Below, piece after piece: positions 59,061 to 64,000 of a DNA stretch of 64,000 nucleotides. Positions within the stretch are counted from its first letter, which is position 1. Every line of letters begins with the position of its first letter. Location: contig OX595988.1 of NCBI GenBank assembly GCA_951394045.1, forward strand, positions 372,001 to 436,000. The letters run 5' to 3'. The notes beneath the pieces are model-generated. The model was not told the DNA's origin, searched no databases, and saw only the letters and a program-made list of their open reading frames with translations. This stretch comes from Nitzschia sp. DOCU1. Its lineage: Eukaryota; Bacillariophyta; Bacillariophyceae; Bacillariales; Bacillariaceae. The position numbers were made by a program, and so were the translations under genes.

Positions 59061-60419
59061 ATGGACTACCCTTTCAATAAAACTGGGGCGGATCGTCAAC
59101 TGCCGCTATCATTTATCGAGGACCGCGATAACGCAGCATCGTCCTCGGCCAACAGTGCGGCAGCGAACTTTCCCTCTCCGCCTTCGTCCAACAAGAAACG
59201 TCCTCTGGGCACAAGCTTCGTTCCAGGGGAGTATACTGTTCTGTGCGGGAGAGGTAGCATATGCGCTGCTTCTTCCGGAAACTCTCATCTCAAGAGAATA
59301 GTTGAGAGCGTAGTAACGCGCTACTCCAACGCCAAATCCAAAACCGAAAAGTCCGCAATTGTTTCGTCCATTATTATTGCCGTCAAAAATGCATCACCGC
59401 AAGCAGGTTTCATCAAATTTGAAGAAGGTCAATGGTGGGAAGTCGAAGATGCATTCGCCCGAGAAAAGATTGGTTGCTTGTTTCGTGATTGCCTCCACAG
59501 CAAGTACCGTTCCAGCACCAAATCGAAACTTGCCGCACGACGCCTTCATGGGGCTCCGGCGAAAGAGACAAAAACAAGGCAAGACGATGATGGAGTACCC
59601 CCAGCCTCCAGCATAGCCTCCTCAAGCTTGAAAAGCAACGAGCAAGAACAAGAGGAGGGATATCAAATAGAACAGGGGATCGAAACGACGGAGAGCCGAG
59701 ACAGCAGTAAGAAGAGACCACACTCTGCGGACTATAGCAAAGCAACTGTTGAAAGCGACTCTCACCCGACTGGCTCTCCATCAAAGCGACCACTTCTCAG
59801 TGATACGACCAGCAAACAGGTTAAAGAACCAAATGCTAAGAAAAAGAAAGCGGATCACCCCTCATCGATGAAGGATAACCATCCCGGGTTACTCAGATCA
59901 TCATCTGGGTCACCAAAGATTCCGTCGCCAATGTATGGAGAGGAAATCTTCCCCATAGACGTCCTTCGAGAAGACGAGAAGGTGCGAATCGCCACAATGT
60001 TTCCTTTCTTCTTTCGGCCCCAAGGAAGCGATATTCCAGCGGCCGAAACTCTGGTTCAAGCGGACTTGTTTGGGGGGTCATCAACTTCATCAGCGGTATC
60101 AGATCATGACCACGGGGGTGGTGGGAGTGGCTTCGGCAGCAACAACAAGCTAGTTGTCGATGTGATTGGAACTATCCAAGCCTTGAACACTCTTTCAACA
60201 CCGTTCGGGGGTGGTTCATCGATTGCTTTGGAAAATACGATTGCCAGCATTGTTCGAGACATTGCTCCGATTCGAAGCGACCCCAAAGATGTTGATACCA
60301 TGGCTTCGGTGAACACAATTGCCAGCATTGTGCGAGAAACCGTTCCCGTCCGTGCGGACCCCAAAGACGTTGATTCCAAGGCTGATACCATGCAAGGAAT
60401 CTTGTTCACCAGCATTTGA
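59061..60419 (+). CDS. DUF6824 domain protein
   Basis: 452 residues from ATG 59061 (context ACGAAA), chosen over the longer frame, which has no ATG. After a Ser/Ala-rich N-terminus the DUF6824 domain occupies about 55-155: Y-T-V-L-C-G-R-G-S, then S-G-N-S-H-L-K-R, a helical K-S-A-I-V-S-S-I-I, F-I-K-F-E-E-G-Q-W-W-E-V and F-R-D-C-L-H-S-K-Y-R. G-R-G and G-N are the hallmarks shared with the CRAL-TRIO/DUF6824 proteins in this window; here there is no lipid domain. The rest is low complexity with basic NLS-like clusters (K-K-R-P, K-K-K-K). Near the C-terminus the unit N-T-I-A-S-I-V-R followed by D-P-K-D-V-D occurs twice. A regulatory, nuclear role is plausible but unproven. The 3' end merges into a decayed tandem repeat array. 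Confidence 0.8.
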   Translation: MDYPFNKTGADRQLPLSFIEDRDNAASSSANSAAANFPSPPSSNKKRPLGTSFVPGEYTVLCGRGSICAASSGNSHLKRIVESVVTRYSNAKSKTEKSAIVSSIIIAVKNASPQAGFIKFEEGQWWEVEDAFAREKIGCLFRDCLHSKYRSSTKSKLAARRLHGAPAKETKTRQDDDGVPPASSIASSSLKSNEQEQEEGYQIEQGIETTESRDSSKKRPHSADYSKATVESDSHPTGSPSKRPLLSDTTSKQVKEPNAKKKKADHPSSMKDNHPGLLRSSSGSPKIPSPMYGEEIFPIDVLREDEKVRIATMFPFFFRPQGSDIPAAETLVQADLFGGSSTSSAVSDHDHGGGGSGFGSNNKLVVDVIGTIQALNTLSTPFGGGSSIALENTIASIVRDIAPIRSDPKDVDTMASVNTIASIVRETVPVRADPKDVDSKADTMQGILFTSI

Positions 60420-61600
60420 TCATGATTGCTTCATTGATAGCGCGCGCTAGTAGATATTTGAAATCAAGCAAAGGATTCAAAGTCTTCTTTTGGTTCGTAG
60501 AGCTGTCCTTGTTGCACGTAGCCGCTCAACAACCGGCGGAAGCAGTTGCCGGTAGGTCAGTAGAAATGTCCAATTAGTAGCCATATTGCCGGTGGTTTCT
60601 TCCCCGTCCGTACTGACCCCAACGACGTTGATGTCAAGGCTGATACGGTGAAGGGAATCTTCTTTCACCATCAGTTGACGGCACCTTGATTGCTTCGTTG
60701 CTTGCCGTGTTGATTTTTTATTGATCCAACACTAAGGATTGAAAGTCTTCTTTTTGTTCCTAACACGTAGCAATACCCGCGGCGGCAGCAGTTGCCAGGA
60801 CTACGGTAGAAACGGCCAATGGGTAGCCATATTCCACATTGATGGGGACCAAAAAAGGCTCAACGTTTACTCCGCCAACAAACTGCAAATGTCACTGCGG
60901 TAGAGACGCCGCTACCCCTCAGCGTCCACCAAAAAGTAGTAGTAATGCCGCGTAATAGCATAGACCACCTTTTGTCTGTTGGATGCCACCGCCATCATGG
61001 TGGAGTTTGTGGCTCCTCCCAGAGACACTTGTCGGCACGCAGCAGTTGCCAGGGCTATACGCCGGTTGAAGTGCCAAAAGAGTACCCATATGAAGTGGAG
61101 CGTTTGTCTTTGGCCGAGAAAGTTCAATGTTCATTCTGCCATTAATCGGCCGATTTGATTGCATCAGAGACGCCGAGAATCGAATTTTTCACCAAAAAGT
61201 ACAAGTGCTACGCATGATGGTGGTGGTGGTGGTCGTCGTCGTCGTCGTGGCATTTCTCTAACACGCCGTGAACGTTCGAGGTGGAGGCTCCCATCTTTCT
61301 TGCAGACAAGTCCCCGCCAGAAGTACGGTAGAAACGTTACATACATACATACATTGATGCTGCCCAGTGGTTTACCTTGTCGTCGTCGGCCGAAAAGGCT
61401 CAATGTTGATGATGCCATTACGCTCCCAATCTAACAACGGCAGAGACTTTCTTGTATCGTCCAAGCAATGATGGTCGTCGTCGTGGCATTATGTGACGCC
61501 GTGAACGTTTGAGGATGCATGTAGAGGCTCCCGCAGTCGTTTTCTTCTTGCTGAGGTGTTGCAGAAATGTGCGTCAGTGTCATGTTCAACAATATTCTCT
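60330..61600. repeat. Decayed tandem array of about 255-bp units
   Basis: Several diverged copies of a unit of about 250-265 bp. Landmarks: CCCGTCCGTRCKGACCCCAA at about 60345 and 60604; AAGTCTTCTTTTKGTTC at about 60480 and 60740; AGCAGTTGCC followed by TAGAAA- and CCATAT-like words at about 60541, 60790 and 61042. The first copy is the coding 3' end of the DUF6824 gene; later copies are non-coding. Copies beyond 61300 are weak (GAGGCTCCC, CACCAAAAAGTA words only). Boundaries are approximate. Confidence 0.7.
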
Positions 61601-62087
61601 CTACCAGGAAGTGAGAGTCTTACGTCCGAGAAGAGAAAAAAGACGGCCCACGGCGATGTTGGTGGTGGTGGCAAAGAATGCGCCGCCAATTGACCGGTAC
61701 AGGATGACAGTAATTCTCTCTTTCTGGTAGCAAGCGAATTTAGTGTGGCCTAACCTATTTCAAGTTGATGCTCGCGGTGATGGGTTCGTCTTGCTTGCGT
61801 CATCGATGCTGGGAGGCTGGAATATCCGGAAGAGCTCGCGCATTTCGACGAGCTCTAAGTGGTCGAATGAGTCAGGGAGTCATCGCGTGTCGCTGGTACG
61901 AAGAGAGGACGGACGGACGGCGCTCTCGAGAGAGTTTTTGAATGTCGAAATGACCGCCCGCGCCGCATTTGAATTGTTGCTGGTCTGTCGCGTCCATGAT
62001 GGCACTGATCGATATACTACCTCATCATCGGCGTCTACAATAGCATCACCAAGATTACGTACTCTTTCAAACAAGATATCGTCTACC
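61601..62087. other. Intergenic, upstream of ZW10
   Basis: About 490 bp between the repeat array and the ZW10 start codon, presumably containing its promoter. Nothing else recognised. Confidence 0.6.
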
Positions 62088-64000
62088 ATGATGTTGGACG
62101 ACAACGACGACAATAATAATAATGACAAGAGTCACATTTTGCAAAGTCGCCTCCGCAACGTCCAAACCACGATCCACAAGGCGACTCGCGATGCGTGGAA
62201 ACAACAACAGGCTGCTGTTTCCCTACTAGAGGAAGAAGACAATGCGTCTTTCTTGTTGGGCATGGATTTGTTTGGACAAGCGCCTGACATTTTAGAGCAA
62301 GGAATTCGTGATAAATTGGAGCAAGTTGAATCGGAATTACAGCGTGTATTGTTGTTGTCGACGGCATCGAGTGAGCAGCAGCAGCAGCAGCAGCAAGATG
62401 AAAACACGCCAACAGCAACACAAGACATGGAAGCACGAGTACAAGCCTATCAAAATCAAGTGGCTTTTTTAAAACAAGCTAGTTTGACTCGTTCCGCTTT
62501 GGAGACATCAGCCACCTTGGCATCTGCCGCGTTGACGGCCGAACCGAACGTGACCGAATCCAGTCAACACTTGATGCTGGCCAAGGATCACTTGGAGGAT
62601 GCCGAACGCTTATTATTGACAATGTCCAAACAACAAGAACAAGCCGTGGGGAGACAAATTCTACAAGGCTTGCAACATGCGATTCGTAGACAACGAGTCG
62701 AACTCCTGCACCAGGCGAGCAGTGTCTTGGACACGTCCATTCAGATTGGTGCACAAGAACTATCCGTCAAGTCGTCTAGTCACTTACAAGAAGCCTTTCA
62801 AGTACTCGAAACTTTGCAGGGAGGACCTCGCGTCTTGGACGAAACTATGCGTCGTTTGACGCGTCGTCTATTTGATACTGCGCTAAGTCCCTTGTTGCAA
62901 GTCTTTCGTACTACTACTTCTACTACTACCACTACTACTAACAACAAGACATTATCGGCATGGAAGGTGGTGGAAACGGAAAATCAACCCACCAAACGCA
63001 TGATTGGTGTATCGACAACGACTTCGAGCACCACCAAACGGGGAGTGGTGCACAAATTAGAGTGGCGACGTTGCGATCAAGTCGAAGATTCGACAACTAC
63101 AGCAGCAACAGCAACAGCAACACTCGACTGGCCCGTCGGGGCTTGGAAGGATACACTCCAAGTTTTGCAAACGATTCTAGTCTTTGTACAAACCAAACTC
63201 TTGTTGGAACGGGACCGTCTTTGTGAGTTGGTGGGAACCAAACTGTTTGGCAAACCGGCGGCCTTACCTTCGCAATTGCACTTGACTGCGTTAGGCTTGG
63301 AGTCAACCTTGTTGGGGGATGACAAGGGACTACTAATGGAAGAACTAGTAGATCTCATGGCAAAGACGTGTTTGCCAGATCAATTGGATGCAGAGCATGT
63401 TACTACCTTGCTCCCTGCTCGTGGAAATGAATTACTCAAGGCTTGCGCCCCCTTTTGCAAAGAACTGGTCGATCGCAAATTGTTGCTACGCGAACCCACT
63501 CCCAAGCTCATTGCATTCTGCACCAACTTTGCCGAAAAATACGTCGAACATCGCCGATGTGTCCTCTTGAATCAAGCAAGAGATATTTTGAGAAATCATG
63601 ACTATCACAACACTGTACTAGTGGGAGTCGACGAAGATGACGTGAAACAAGATGCAGGATTGTCCATCTTTGTATTGCACAAGTCGAGCATTTCGGAAAT
63701 TGCCTCTCAAATCATGGCTTTATTGCGTCAAACGATGCAAGAATCCGTGCAAATGCCCACCGAGCCTGCAACGCTACGTCCAGCCCTCTACAAGACGGCC
63801 CGAGAAATGCTGAGTTTGTTTCGTGCCATTATTCCGGCGTCCCATGGCCACGAAGTAGCCACTGTGCCCCGCACCGCTGCCGTTTTACACAATGACTGTA
63901 TTTACTTGGCTCATCATTGTCTGACTCTGGGATTGGAGTTCAAGGAGCAGTACAATGAGGAGGATGCACGGGGTAAACTATTGCATCAAAGTTGTATCTT
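62088..64000 (+). CDS. ZW10: ZW10, Dsl1/NRZ and kinetochore protein (5' part, runs off window)
   Basis: 637 complete codons without a stop from ATG 62088 (a second ATG follows at once); the gene continues beyond the window. ZW10 is a subunit of the NRZ/Dsl1 complex, which tethers Golgi-derived vesicles at the ER, and in animals also of the kinetochore RZZ complex. The N-terminal half is long coiled coil (repeated L-E-x-A, Q and L), interrupted by a Gln run from CAG repeats (about 62372-62395) and Thr runs from ACT repeats (about 62911-62940). The best family match is at the end: F-R-A-I-I-P, then A-A-V-L-H-N-D-C-I-Y-L-A-H-H-C-L-T-L-G, corresponding to the H-N-N-C-M-Y-I-A-H-H-L-L-T-L-G stretch I recall from animal ZW10. 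No introns in the part seen. Confidence 0.85.
   Translation, partial: MMLDDNDDNNNNDKSHILQSRLRNVQTTIHKATRDAWKQQQAAVSLLEEEDNASFLLGMDLFGQAPDILEQGIRDKLEQVESELQRVLLLSTASSEQQQQQQQDENTPTATQDMEARVQAYQNQVAFLKQASLTRSALETSATLASAALTAEPNVTESSQHLMLAKDHLEDAERLLLTMSKQQEQAVGRQILQGLQHAIRRQRVELLHQASSVLDTSIQIGAQELSVKSSSHLQEAFQVLETLQGGPRVLDETMRRLTRRLFDTALSPLLQVFRTTTSTTTTTTNNKTLSAWKVVETENQPTKRMIGVSTTTSSTTKRGVVHKLEWRRCDQVEDSTTTAATATATLDWPVGAWKDTLQVLQTILVFVQTKLLLERDRLCELVGTKLFGKPAALPSQLHLTALGLESTLLGDDKGLLMEELVDLMAKTCLPDQLDAEHVTTLLPARGNELLKACAPFCKELVDRKLLLREPTPKLIAFCTNFAEKYVEHRRCVLLNQARDILRNHDYHNTVLVGVDEDDVKQDAGLSIFVLHKSSISEIASQIMALLRQTMQESVQMPTEPATLRPALYKTAREMLSLFRAIIPASHGHEVATVPRTAAVLHNDCIYLAHHCLTLGLEFKEQYNEEDARGKLLHQSCI

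Overview
The window is nuclear DNA of a protist, most likely a pennate diatom. Genes are compact and several have short GT-AG introns (62-173 bp). Two stramenopile/diatom hallmarks recur: DUF6824-type domains (G-R-G followed by G-N), and CoDi-like Ty1/copia polyproteins with a Q-V-D-D reverse transcriptase box. Other diatom-typical genes are a double-domain heat-shock-factor protein, a single-repeat SHLQKFR Myb protein and a receptor cyclase fused to a phosphodiesterase. Species is not determinable from sequence alone.

Layout. 1-22 kb is mostly housekeeping: a CRAL-TRIO lipid-transfer protein (-), a secreted GH2 glycosidase (+), a two-domain HSF (-), valyl-tRNA synthetase (-, three exons), a second CRAL-TRIO protein (+, divergent from ValRS), the CORVET subunit VPS8 (+), a small protein with a phage-integrase-type repeat (-), and a possible Rossmann-fold protein (+). 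22.3-26.4 kb is an apparently intact 4.1-kb piggyBac-type DNA transposon with TTAA target duplications, short TIRs, palindromic subterminal repeats, a DDD transposase and a convergent accessory ORF. 27.3-31.4 kb is a nine-exon transmembrane guanylate-cyclase/phosphodiesterase fusion. 31.6-39.5 kb holds two CRAL-TRIO + DUF6824 genes either side of a large Myb-like regulator.

38.7-50.7 kb is a direct tandem duplication of about 2.3 kb that has decayed reciprocally. The left unit keeps the CRAL-TRIO/DUF6824 gene, but its small neighbour is split by a very young 7,274-bp copia retrotransposon (identical 223-bp LTRs, CCCCT target duplication). The right unit has a 5'-truncated CRAL-TRIO/DUF6824 pseudogene but an intact small gene. 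The small gene's two copies are almost identical over their 3' two thirds, unlike the rest of the unit, which looks like gene conversion.

51-64 kb contains a putative two-TM-segment membrane protein, a Ser-rich protein, an ADCK1-like ABC1 kinase (-, two exons), a DUF6824 regulator whose 3' end runs into a decayed tandem array of about 255-bp units, and the 5' part of ZW10, cut by the window end.

The most unusual items are the PDZ-like segment inside the copia polyprotein, the copia primer site matching the anticodon arm of initiator tRNA-Met (half-tRNA priming), the piggyBac accessory ORF, and the reciprocal decay of the tandem duplication. All calls rest on reading the sequence; no database search was run.
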